Assembly: GCF_900104695.1 (NCBI RefSeq)
Contig: NZ_FNSW01000001.1
Coordinates: forward strand, 3,466,001 to 3,530,000
Origin: Paenibacillus sp. GP183
GTDB lineage: Bacteria > Bacillota > Bacilli > Paenibacillales > NBRC-103111
Length of the DNA: 64,000 bases
Direction of reading: 5' to 3'
Below are positions 35,427-43,108 of the stretch, piece by piece. Within the stretch, counting starts at the first letter, position 1. Each line of letters begins with the position of its first letter. The position numbers and the translations under genes are program-made. Under the pieces are notes generated by a model, which saw nothing but the letters and a program-made list of their open reading frames with translations, ran no database searches and had not been told where the DNA came from.

Positions 35427-35846
35427 TCATTTTTCTGTATCCTGCAAAAGCTTACCCGCATTCCGCCCGGCTTGACGAAATATTTGTTCCAGACTAAAAT
35501 TCTTCTGTTCGTTGGAACCCGGGCCATCCCTGAACACATGGTGTTCCTGCTCTTCCACTGGTTCCGCTATGATGGGTTCGATATTCGAATTCGAATGAAC
35601 CTCATAAGTATCATTTATGGACGGTCCCATTCCTTCGATTTGTGAATCTCCCGAAGCTGGAATCGAAAGCGATTGTTGTTCTTGGAGTATATATCTTGTC
35701 ACAATATCCATTATACCTTGACTGAACATCCCGTCTGCCTTCAATTGGTTCATATAATCGATGACCTCAGGTGGGGTCTCAGACGGGATATAAAGGGTCA
35801 CATCCTTACCGGGACAAACGAAAACAGTTGATCTCCGTTTCTTCAA
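35427..35846 (-). CDS. ParR-like ribbon-helix-helix partition adaptor (putative)
   Basis: The 139-aa protein has an N-terminal strand-helix-helix pattern (VTLYIPSETPPEVIDYM, then GMFSQGIMDIVTRYIL) typical of ribbon-helix-helix DNA binders. An acidic disordered middle and a basic C-terminal helix with FRQAGRNAGKLL follow. It begins at a TTG overlapping the stop of the actin-like gene by 4 bp. In plasmid type II partition operons, the gene after the actin-like ATPase encodes the centromere-binding ParR, and the pattern fits. Family identity is inferred mainly from context. Confidence 0.65.
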   Translation of the reverse strand: MKKRRSTVFVCPGKDVTLYIPSETPPEVIDYMNQLKADGMFSQGIMDIVTRYILQEQQSLSIPASGDSQIEGMGPSINDTYEVHSNSNIEPIIAEPVEEQEHHVFRDGPGSNEQKNFSLEQIFRQAGRNAGKLLQDTEK

Positions 35847-37036
35847 TCAGATCCGCTCCCACCTTCGGACCCCTTCTCGTTTTCAATGCTTGCCGCCGCT
35901 TCATCCGCATGTTTCAAGGCATGATCGAGCAAAAAGAAAGTTCCGCGGACATTGCGGAATTGGCTATACTCTGTTTTATCGAAACGGATTGGTAAACCCA
36001 ACTCGGCATTTAATTTCTCGATCCAAGGTTGAAGTACAATTGCTCCACCGCCGATAAACCAAAACTCGTTGGCGTAGCGGACATTCTTCCAAGAATTACG
36101 TGCATATTTCAACACTTTTTCCGCCAATATGCGCATGTGGCGGTTTACAAGGTTGGTCATATCAAACGCAACCTTACCTTCTGCGTAAATTTCATATTCC
36201 TTGCTGACGAGCATTTTAGTCAGTTCTGCTGTGCTGCCAATTAACTCTTCTCCATGGGCATTGACCTCATTACGTATGCTTTCCAAAGCATCGTTTAAGT
36301 AGATTTTGGCACCTGTTGAATGCCGTTGGTCCAGATCTAAACCCGGTCTAAAAAATGCGATATCCATATCCACACCACCTACATCCGCAATACCAAAGCC
36401 CTTATGTGATAACTGTGATTTTGAAGTGGCCTCCATATCATATACACCAGACACATCATCAATGCTAATATCCGTAGGAAGCGAGAACTCCATCTCCACC
36501 GTTACTCCTTTGAATAATGGTGTTGTAACAAATGTAATGGAGTGAACGCCTCCAGTAATTTTTCGACTAAATTCTTCGCGGAAATGAGTGATTTCTCTTA
36601 TGGGCAACCCTGTTCCTAAGTTTACCGCTGCCTTAATGCGACTCTTCCCACTTTTAATGGCATCCTCATGTTTCATAGCAATAGCATATGCCGCCGCCGT
36701 TAGGAGAGTAACCATCGTCTCGGGTCTCTGTGCCTTCTTTTGAACCGCTTTATCTCCTACGATTTCATGAACAATACCTTCATCGCCGATCGCTAAATTA
36801 CCCACATAGACATGACGGTATTGATCAGTTTCGATTGCAGGAGATGTGATCTGAACATCTAAAAAATCCAGGGGTTCTCCTTGTTCCATTAATAAATAAC
36901 GCTCCCCAAATGGTTGTGCCACCACATTAGGGAAAATAAAAGTGCGGCTCAAATCGTCATATATTCCTTTAACATGACTGCTCCCGTTATCAATGGACAG
37001 ATTGATGGTTGTGGTAAGAATATCTTGCTTTGCCAT
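35843..37036 (-). CDS. ParM/Alp-like plasmid segregation actin
   Basis: The 397-aa actin/Hsp70-fold ATPase has phosphate-1 motif LSIDNGSSHVKG, phosphate-2 FGIADVGGVDMDIAFF (about 215) and the adenosine motif FWFIGGGAIVLQPW (about 340). It is close to ParM-like StbA proteins of Gram-positive plasmids. Filaments of such proteins push plasmid copies apart via ParR bound to parC. A ParR-like gene follows directly and an AAACTTTAAA repeat array precedes, so the whole cassette is present. On a chromosome it marks an integrated plasmid or mobile element. Confidence 0.88.
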   Translation of the reverse strand: MAKQDILTTTINLSIDNGSSHVKGIYDDLSRTFIFPNVVAQPFGERYLLMEQGEPLDFLDVQITSPAIETDQYRHVYVGNLAIGDEGIVHEIVGDKAVQKKAQRPETMVTLLTAAAYAIAMKHEDAIKSGKSRIKAAVNLGTGLPIREITHFREEFSRKITGGVHSITFVTTPLFKGVTVEMEFSLPTDISIDDVSGVYDMEATSKSQLSHKGFGIADVGGVDMDIAFFRPGLDLDQRHSTGAKIYLNDALESIRNEVNAHGEELIGSTAELTKMLVSKEYEIYAEGKVAFDMTNLVNRHMRILAEKVLKYARNSWKNVRYANEFWFIGGGAIVLQPWIEKLNAELGLPIRFDKTEYSQFRNVRGTFFLLDHALKHADEAAASIENEKGSEGGSGSD

Positions 37037-37130
37037 TCTATTTCCTCTCCCAACCTATATGAGTTAATATATATAGATTCGAAATGTCTCGTTGGTTTGG
37101 GTGGGTTAATAGATAATTTCTTGTTTTTTC

Positions 37131-37212
37131 TAAAGTTTAAACTTTAAACTTTAAAACTCAAACCTTAGGAGTTTAAACCTCAAACTTCAAACTTTAAACT
37201 TTAAAGTTTAGG
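37131..37212. repeat. parC-like iteron array
   Basis: A run of near-identical AAACTTTAAA/TTTAAAGTTT units, about seven copies including a variant block AACTCAAACCTTAGGAG, lies 95 bp upstream of the ParM-like gene. Plasmid type II centromeres have this form and position: direct or inverted iterons in the promoter region, bound by ParR. Binding is inferred. Confidence 0.7.
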
Positions 37213-37320
37213 TAATGGTAAACCCCAAAAATTTATGTTCGAAAAACTATGACAAAAACCCCTAAAATAATTTTTAGAGGTCGGTTCAACTGTATCTATT
37301 AAGACTTTCCCGGACAATTT

Positions 37321-37366
37321 TTCGCCGTTACTTGTGATATGGTTCGGCGTATCATCTATAAAGCGA
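37321..37366 (-). repeat. rlmH-end/att-like site c
   Basis: The core 37328-37345 is GAACCATATCACAAGTAA on the minus strand, which would read E-P-Y-H-K-stop in the rlmH frame. The left flank TTTTTCGCCG and the right CGGCG / CGATTTTT are inverted. It lies between the partition cassette and helD. Confidence 0.75.
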
Positions 37367-37372
37367 TTTTTG

Positions 37373-37394
37373 AAGGCTCCCTTTTGGGAGCCTT
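37373..37394. other. Perfect 9-bp stem-loop
   Basis: AAGGCTCCC, TTTT, GGGAGCCTT form a tight hairpin 50 bp after the helD stop. Neither strand has a clear T-run, so it may be a transcript-stabilising structure or weak terminator of helD. Confidence 0.5.
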
Positions 37395-37442
37395 GCCTTC
37401 AATGAAGTTAAAGCCGGCTCTAAACAACCGTGCATCAATCAC

Positions 37443-39869
37443 TTATTGCGCTACCTCATACAAAGACATATCCAATGTCTGAATGAAGAGCGTCCATTCC
37501 CCTGTCGAATAGAGTAGAAGCCGATGCATCGCGCGCGTGCATGCTGTATAAAAGAGTTTACGCTCGCTTTCCCAACGATACGTCCGCGAAGAAGCATCGT
37601 AGATTAGCACGGCGTCGAATTCAACTCCCTTAGCGAGATATGCGGGAATAACCAACGTTCCCTTCTCAAAGGTGAGCGTCTCCTTTGTAATGAGCCGCAG
37701 AGACTCGCAACCCTGCGTCGTCAATGCTTCATAGGCTTCGCGGCTTTCGGCTGCAGTCTTTGTAATGACGGCGATGGAGTCGAAGCCTTCAGCCTTAAGC
37801 GCCGCGAGGTCCTCTATTATTCGCGCCGCCCGCTTTTCGCCGCTGCCAACCTTCGAGAGGTAAGGCTTCCTGCCGCTCCTCTCGAAAGGCACGATCTCTC
37901 CGCTTGGTAGCAGCGACTTCGTAAACTCCACAATCTCACGGGTTGAACGATAACTTCGGACAAGACGGATCAGGCTCGTTTCGCCTTCGCCGTAAAGCCG
38001 GATCAACGGCGAATCCGCCTCGTGCAGAATCGTTGTTTGAGGGAAGATCGCTTGGGCGAAATCGCCGAACACCGACATTTTGGCGCGAGGAAACAGCTGT
38101 TTAAGAAACACGAATTGGAATGGCGAATAATCCTGGCCTTCGTCGACAAATAGATGCCGCACCTCCGTGTTCGTCCGAGCGCTCTCGACAAGTTCTTTTA
38201 AACACAGGAACGGGGCCGCATCCTCATAAAACAGTTCGAGCCGACTCAGCTTCTCCTTCGTTTGCATGCAGATTTCCGGCCACCGTTCGGGCATTTCGGT
38301 CTCGTTCGTCATTTTCCGAAAAGCGTCATCATCACCGAACAACTGATCATACAGCCCGATCGCATCTATGAACATTAACCGCTTCACGTCCCGCCTCAGC
38401 GGTTTGAAGCGCTCCTTTACGACCATCCGACGCAGCAGCTCTTCTTCCTGCTCGGCAAAGTCGAAGACATTCTCTTCCCCCTGCTCCTTCCCGCGAAACT
38501 CGCCATAGACTTCCACATACTGTTTGGTAAAATCGAAGACCGCCTCTTCTCGCTGGTACTTCTTGAGCAGCACGCTGTAGGCTTCGGTATATTGCTCGTT
38601 GTCGAGATAATCAAGTTCATCTTGAACCCAGAGCGCCTCCTGCTCCTTACGCTCCAGCGAACTCAGCTGTCGCAGCAGCCATTCCCGCAGCAGTATGACG
38701 CGATTAGCCAGGCGGATGGAACTTTCATAGCTGTAAAATTGCAATTTCATTTGCTCAGCGGTAATCAATTCTCGGTCCCGGAAACGGATACTGCGGAATA
38801 GCATGCCTTCTTTCCCCAGCCACAGCGCATAGCTTTGGAGAGCTTGCAGGAAAGCTTCGGACGCCTTATATTGCATCCCACTCATCCGTGCTTCATACCC
38901 TTGCGAAAATTTTGACGTCATTACATATTCGATCTGCTCGAACGGGTCCTCTAGGCGCAACGTGGATCCAAGCCAATACGCAAGATATTCCTGAAAGGTC
39001 GTCTGCTGCATGTTCTCCTCGCCGAGCTCAGGAAGAACCGTGGATACATAACTGTTAAACATCGGATTAGGCGAGAAAAGAACGATCTGGTCAGCCTTGA
39101 GCCTATCGCGGTGTTTATACAACAAGTACGCTGCCCGTTGCAGCGCCGCGGACGTCTTTCCGCTGCCGGCCGCCCCCTGCACAATGAGCATACGGCTCTT
39201 GTCGTTGCGGATGATGGCGTTTTGTTCCTTTTGGATGGTCGCCACGATGCTCTTCATTTGTGTATCCGCGCTCTTGCCAAGCACCTGCTGAAGCAATTCG
39301 TCGCCGATCGTTAAGCTCGTGTCGAACACATTCTGGAGCTGACCGTCGCGGATCTGGTATTGCCGCTTCAGCATCATCGTACCCGTGATTTGCCCGCCTG
39401 GCGTTTCATAGGCGGACGCCCCCGGGGAATAGTCGTAGTACATACTTGCAACTGGTGTTCGCCAATCATACACCAGAAAGCTCATCCCATCTGCATCGTC
39501 GAAAGACGATACGCCGATGTAAATTTGCTCGCTGAAGCTCAGACCATCCTCTTGAAAATCGATGCGCCCGAAGTAGGGAGACGGCAGCAGCCGTTTCATG
39601 CTTTTCCAACGCTTCATCCGTTGTTGGTGACTGCGCTCCCGTTCGGACAACACAGCCTCTTGCTGTTTTATACTGTAGAAGGTCTCTTCGAAATCTTCGT
39701 CAGTGCTTGTGTTGACTGTAACTTCCTCCCAAAACCGCTTGCGAATGTCCACCACCTGATCGCGCAACCCGGCCACCTCTGGATCCAGTTCGACGATTTT
39801 CGATCGCAGTTTTTCCGTAACCAGAACTAGCCGCTCCTGTTCTTGCTGCCAATCCTCCTCGTTTACCAT
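37443..39869 (-). CDS. helD: HelD-like UvrD-family helicase (RNA polymerase recycling motor)
   Basis: The 808-aa superfamily-1 ATPase has an N-terminal coiled coil (about 1-80), Walker A MLIVQGAAGSGKTSAAL (about 230), motif II VRHLFVDEGQDYSPFQ, motif III FGDFAQAIFP, motif IV VRSYRSTREI and motif VI FYTACTRAMHRL at the end. HelD proteins bind RNA polymerase, release it from DNA and recycle it. ATG 39869 is preceded by GGAG and GGTGAGG. The upstream region has overlapping divergent promoters. A partial second copy lies at 48.5 kb. In this window helD stands alone between two rlmH-end sites. Confidence 0.9.
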   Translation of the reverse strand: MVNEEDWQQEQERLVLVTEKLRSKIVELDPEVAGLRDQVVDIRKRFWEEVTVNTSTDEDFEETFYSIKQQEAVLSERERSHQQRMKRWKSMKRLLPSPYFGRIDFQEDGLSFSEQIYIGVSSFDDADGMSFLVYDWRTPVASMYYDYSPGASAYETPGGQITGTMMLKRQYQIRDGQLQNVFDTSLTIGDELLQQVLGKSADTQMKSIVATIQKEQNAIIRNDKSRMLIVQGAAGSGKTSAALQRAAYLLYKHRDRLKADQIVLFSPNPMFNSYVSTVLPELGEENMQQTTFQEYLAYWLGSTLRLEDPFEQIEYVMTSKFSQGYEARMSGMQYKASEAFLQALQSYALWLGKEGMLFRSIRFRDRELITAEQMKLQFYSYESSIRLANRVILLREWLLRQLSSLERKEQEALWVQDELDYLDNEQYTEAYSVLLKKYQREEAVFDFTKQYVEVYGEFRGKEQGEENVFDFAEQEEELLRRMVVKERFKPLRRDVKRLMFIDAIGLYDQLFGDDDAFRKMTNETEMPERWPEICMQTKEKLSRLELFYEDAAPFLCLKELVESARTNTEVRHLFVDEGQDYSPFQFVFLKQLFPRAKMSVFGDFAQAIFPQTTILHEADSPLIRLYGEGETSLIRLVRSYRSTREIVEFTKSLLPSGEIVPFERSGRKPYLSKVGSGEKRAARIIEDLAALKAEGFDSIAVITKTAAESREAYEALTTQGCESLRLITKETLTFEKGTLVIPAYLAKGVEFDAVLIYDASSRTYRWESERKLFYTACTRAMHRLLLYSTGEWTLFIQTLDMSLYEVAQ

Positions 39870-39919
39870 CCTCACCAACACACTCCTTTTCGGACTTGTA
39901 TAAAGAAGCAAAATAACGT

Positions 39920-39949
39920 TTGACAAACCGCAAACCCACGTGGTATGAT
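39920..39949 (+). promoter_or_regulatory. Strong plus-strand promoter, divergent from helD
   Basis: TTGACA and TATGAT are separated by 18 bp. On the minus strand TTGTCA, sharing most of these bases, sits 18 bp before TATACA and may drive helD. The two promoters would overlap back to back. Confidence 0.65.
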
Positions 39950-39955
39950 AGTAGT

Positions 39956-40088
39956 GTAAGTATGATGTATTAATTATGTCTTTAGATAATTTTTTCGCAA
40001 CGGCCTTCTAATCTTATCACGATGCTTCTTTGTATGCAATTTATTTATATAGAAGTAAGAACCGGCCGTGTCTTCCGGTTCTTTTTTT
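39956..40088 (+). ncRNA. Candidate small RNA
   Basis: A consensus promoter ends about 7 bp before this segment. About 100 nt later comes a perfect 9-bp terminator stem with seven T (40057-40088). No coding frame with a ribosome-binding site fits between them. The RNA would be about 130 nt. Part of it overlaps the 12-bp inverted-repeat element at 39994. I do not recognise the RNA family. Confidence 0.5.
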
Positions 40089-40120
40089 GTTCCCGAATCA
40101 TTGGGCTTGGCCGTTGCGAA
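39994..40120. repeat. Element bounded by 12-bp inverted repeats
   Basis: TTCGCAACGGCC (39994-40005) and GGCCGTTGCGAA (40109-40120) are perfect inverted repeats enclosing 103 bp that includes the terminator of the candidate small RNA. The arms resemble the CGCCGTT/AACGGCG ends of the rlmH-end sites. It may be a small mobile repeat or an element end. Confidence 0.5.
40057..40088 (+). terminator. Rho-independent terminator
   Basis: AAGAACCGG and CCGGTTCTT form a perfect 9-bp stem with a 9-base loop, followed by T-run. It is strongly plus-strand polar and is the likely 3' end of the candidate small RNA. Confidence 0.85.
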
Positions 40121-40141
40121 CCAGACCGTTAAGACCAAAAA

Positions 40142-40192
40142 TTCGCCTTACTTGTGGTAAGGTTCACCTTAACGGTCATAACGGCGAAAAAT
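40142..40192 (-). repeat. rlmH-end/att-like site d
   Basis: The core 40148-40165 is GAACCTTACCACAAGTAA on the minus strand (E-P-Y-H-K-stop). TTCGCCTTA at the left and TAACGGCGAA at the right (about 40180-40187) form imperfect inverted ends. It lies between helD and the SLH-M1 peptidase gene. Confidence 0.75.
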
Positions 40193-40356
40193 TAAGGGCA
40201 CCCACAGATTCTATGGCCTTTTTGCATGTTTGACGATGTATCATTGGCAGACATCTGCATAAAACTCGATATTTTTGTACATATGTCCTATTTGGTTCTA
40301 CCCCAAAAAGGTTTGATTAGCACGTACAAAAAAGTCGCAGCGAGATCATTGTACAA

Positions 40357-42390
40357 TTACGAATTTCCATAAACAGAAGATGCAAAATATTCTTGCCAGT
40401 TTTGTTGAGTCACATGCTCCAATATTTCCTTGAAATCTTTCGTGCCAGGGTGTTTAAATTTCCATCGCTCGAAATAAACTTTCATCACTTCTTGCATTTT
40501 TTCGCTTCCGATTTTTTGTTCAATTTCTTGAAGCACATGCTTTCCGCCGATATAAACGTTATTTACATAGTCAATATAATTTTTGTACTGCCAACTGTAT
40601 TTCGTTAATCGATTGTAGGTTGGAGAAGAAGGTCTATAAAATTGTTTCGGATCAATGCCAAATTCTGATGTCATAAGCTTCTCTTCTGCATATGAAGCGA
40701 AGCCTTCATCCAACCAAGGTTCTTCGAACTCATCATTGGCCACCATTCCATACCAATATTGATGAGCTATTTCATGGGCTATGACCCTTTCCAGATTTAA
40801 GTCTGGGTTTTCTTCAATGCCTGCGGATGCGGTAATTAATGTCGGGTATTGCATCCGACCGGCATGTTTTCCTTTTGCTGGTGGAGCAATGATGGACAAT
40901 GAGGGATAAGGATACTCACCATACCATTCCCGATATTTTTGAAGAGATTTTTGTGCAGCCTGCATATATCTGCTTTTTAGATGGGCATGTTTAGGATCCA
41001 AATATAACTTGATTGTTGTTCCCGAATTGGAGGGCGCTTCCGAAAACATAAAGTTGGGGGATGCCGCCCAGGCAAAATCATGAACATCCCCCGCATGAAA
41101 GTAATGCCTAGCGATATCTCTTCCAATAGGTTTGGCGGATACCTCCGAACCTGTAGCTGCAACGATATCACTAGCTGGACAATCTATCGATACATCATAC
41201 TCACCGAAATCCGCATAAAACTGGGAATTCGCATGGAATTGATGAAGGTGCCAACCGTCAGTCATACGCCCTCTCGTCCCAGATGGTTCATAGACGGCGA
41301 TTTTGGGAAACCACTGCCCGGCCATTACAAATTCATCGGTATGACCCATTCGTCTATGGAGTTGAGGTAATTGTACGGAAAATTGCATGGTTATTTTGAT
41401 CGTACCCTCAGGGGGGACGGTATAAGGGAGATCGACTTTCAGTAAAGTCCGATCCTCTTGATTACCGTCATCAGGCTGTACAAATTGCATGTGGGATGTC
41501 AATTGTTCTCCTTGTTCGGTTTCCATCCTTGAAATCTGGATGTTACCTAAGTCATCCGGTAACGTTGGTTTCGGAAATCCATCCGCTAACCTTTCCTTCC
41601 AAAAAGTCGTATTTGTGGACTCGAATGCATTCGGGTACATGTGAAAATATAACTCCTTGACCGGTCCCTTCGCTGGATTTTTCCACTTTATAGTTTCTGT
41701 CCCGGTTAACGTTTTATGTTGACCATCAACCGATACCTGAATGTTGTAATTGGCAACCCGGTTGCTAAGGTAATACTTACTCACGGATGGGTTTTGAAGT
41801 TCCTCATCAGGCCGCTTTTTTAACTCCAATGTCGATACTTTTTCTGAAAGAGACTTTACAAATTGTGCCGCCTCAGCCCTAGTTAAATTACCAGCCACCT
41901 CGTATCCACGTAGGGTCTTCCCATTTCGGCCATTAGAGAGGCCCATATCGTATAAGAAAGCAATGGCCCCATTGGTATCATAGTGGTTTCCGAAGGCACC
42001 CACGATGAGCTCGGCAACATGGCCACGGGCAATGGGAGTGGCCGCCAAAGCAGCAAGAGGCATGTTAAACTGTTTCGCGACAACATAATACGGATATGTC
42101 CAGTTATTTGGAGTTGAAGGATTCTTTTTAACTATTTCCATAGCGTTCGGGTATAACCGAAGTAGTATTGCAAGGAACTCTGCTTCCGTTACGATGTTGT
42201 CCGGTCTAAATGTTCCATCTTCGTACCCTTGAACTATTTTTTGATCAGTCGCCCACTTTATTGTCACTTCAGCCCAGTGACCTTTAATATCGGAAAATGA
42301 ATCGGTCGCTGCAAATACAGATAATACGTTCTGAGAAACTAAAGTAGCTGTAATGATGATTATTACTAAAAATTTATTGAAACGAATCAT
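40357..42390 (-). CDS. Surface M1-family metallopeptidase with SLH domains
   Basis: The 677-aa secreted protein has a signal peptide (about 1-28) and SLH-type repeats (FSDIKGHWAEVTIKWATDQK, then a weaker second and third, to about 190) for wall anchoring. The M1 catalytic domain follows, with HEIAHQYWYG, an 18-residue gap and the third zinc ligand in WLDEGFASYAEE. The GAMEN-like exopeptidase motif seems replaced near GRMQYPTLITASAG. ATG 42390 has GGGGTG upstream; an open frame to 42432 is less likely. It probably trims peptides at the cell surface. It is the only gene between two att-like sites. Confidence 0.9.
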   Translation of the reverse strand: MIRFNKFLVIIIITATLVSQNVLSVFAATDSFSDIKGHWAEVTIKWATDQKIVQGYEDGTFRPDNIVTEAEFLAILLRLYPNAMEIVKKNPSTPNNWTYPYYVVAKQFNMPLAALAATPIARGHVAELIVGAFGNHYDTNGAIAFLYDMGLSNGRNGKTLRGYEVAGNLTRAEAAQFVKSLSEKVSTLELKKRPDEELQNPSVSKYYLSNRVANYNIQVSVDGQHKTLTGTETIKWKNPAKGPVKELYFHMYPNAFESTNTTFWKERLADGFPKPTLPDDLGNIQISRMETEQGEQLTSHMQFVQPDDGNQEDRTLLKVDLPYTVPPEGTIKITMQFSVQLPQLHRRMGHTDEFVMAGQWFPKIAVYEPSGTRGRMTDGWHLHQFHANSQFYADFGEYDVSIDCPASDIVAATGSEVSAKPIGRDIARHYFHAGDVHDFAWAASPNFMFSEAPSNSGTTIKLYLDPKHAHLKSRYMQAAQKSLQKYREWYGEYPYPSLSIIAPPAKGKHAGRMQYPTLITASAGIEENPDLNLERVIAHEIAHQYWYGMVANDEFEEPWLDEGFASYAEEKLMTSEFGIDPKQFYRPSSPTYNRLTKYSWQYKNYIDYVNNVYIGGKHVLQEIEQKIGSEKMQEVMKVYFERWKFKHPGTKDFKEILEHVTQQNWQEYFASSVYGNS

Positions 42391-42439
42391 AGCAGGCACC
42401 CCGTTACTTAAGTATGGATCAGAGTAATACACAATTTAG

Positions 42440-42548
42440 GGTTCTGGTGCAAAAATATTTTTACATCCCGTATGTAGTGTTAACTTAATGCCAAATGAAA
42501 TTTTAGGGCACTATATATTGTGGTTATAAAAATTTTTGCACCAGAACC
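42440..42548. mobile_element. MITE-like element with IS6-type terminal inverted repeats
   Basis: GGTTCTGGTGCAAAAAT at the left and its complement ATTTTTGCACCAGAACC at the right are nearly perfect over about 22 bp. They enclose some 65 bp without a transposase. The ends resemble IS6/IS26-family termini. No 8-bp target duplication was found, so it may be an old insertion or a deletion derivative. Confidence 0.6.
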
Positions 42549-42779
42549 TTTCCGCGTCCTATCCTTACAAAAGCGCGGTGCACAGAAATCGGTTGAACAT
42601 TTATTCCAATGTCAAGTTAATTCATATTTTACTGATACACAATGAAATTAGCATGAAAAATTTAGGAGAATTAAGATCAGATGAGACATATGTACAAAAA
42701 CCATTATTTTATGAACATGTCCATGCTCTTATTTCGTTACCTTGCCCATCTATTTCGGGAAATCCGAAGAAAAACAAAG

Positions 42780-42819
42780 AACGGCCCTTTCGCAAACGAT
42801 GCGAACAAAGCCGTTTTTT
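42780..42819 (+). terminator. Orphan plus-strand terminator
   Basis: AACGGC and GCCGTT with an inner TTCGC/GCGAA stem are followed by six T. No convincing plus-strand gene precedes it; only an AT-rich stretch (42550-42780) with poor coding features does. Its arms resemble the AACGGCG ends of the att-like sites. Confidence 0.65.
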
Positions 42820-42884
42820 GCTATTGTTCCATGGAAGCTAAATCGTCTGCCACGGCGAAATTTGAGGGAATATCGGTGTTGAAA

Positions 42885-42979
42885 TTCTAAGTAAGATTGC
42901 TGCAAGGTATCCGTATCACACGTAAGGCGAAATCACTTGTGGTAGTTTTCACCGTATCGGGTCTAACGGCGAAAAATAC
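42885..42979 (-). repeat. rlmH-end/att-like site e with 66-bp duplicate of the rlmH end
   Basis: The segment 42885-42950 equals 57444-57509 except for one base. It includes the last 18 bases of rlmH (core 42933-42950: GAAAACTACCACAAGTGA on the minus strand, E-N-Y-H-K-stop) plus 48 bp downstream of the gene. Within it GTATCACACGTAA forms a second, inverted half core. The right flank TAACGGCGAAAAAT (about 42970) is the inverted end seen at other sites. Confidence 0.85.
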
Positions 42980-43048
42980 GAAAGGAGCTGCCGCCAGCTC
43001 CATAAGATTTTGCTGCCGAAATGATGTTTCACACTGTAAAACAAAAAT

Positions 43049-43094
43049 AACCCACATGAGGGGCAAATTTTTCTAACTGCCCCTCTTATGGGTT
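43049..43094 (-). terminator. Terminator of the UgpB-type importer operon
   Basis: AACCCA with TGGGTT and GGGGCA with TGCCCC form a long interrupted stem 15 bp after the binding-protein stop. The minus strand continues ATTTTTG. Confidence 0.7.
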
Positions 43095-43108
43095 ATCTCC
43101 CTAGTACA

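Noticed and set aside
42681-42890. A plus-strand frame beginning MRHMYKNHYFMNMSMLLF as a small gene
   Set aside because: It runs through a terminator hairpin, the ribosome-binding site is poorly spaced, and the composition does not look coding.
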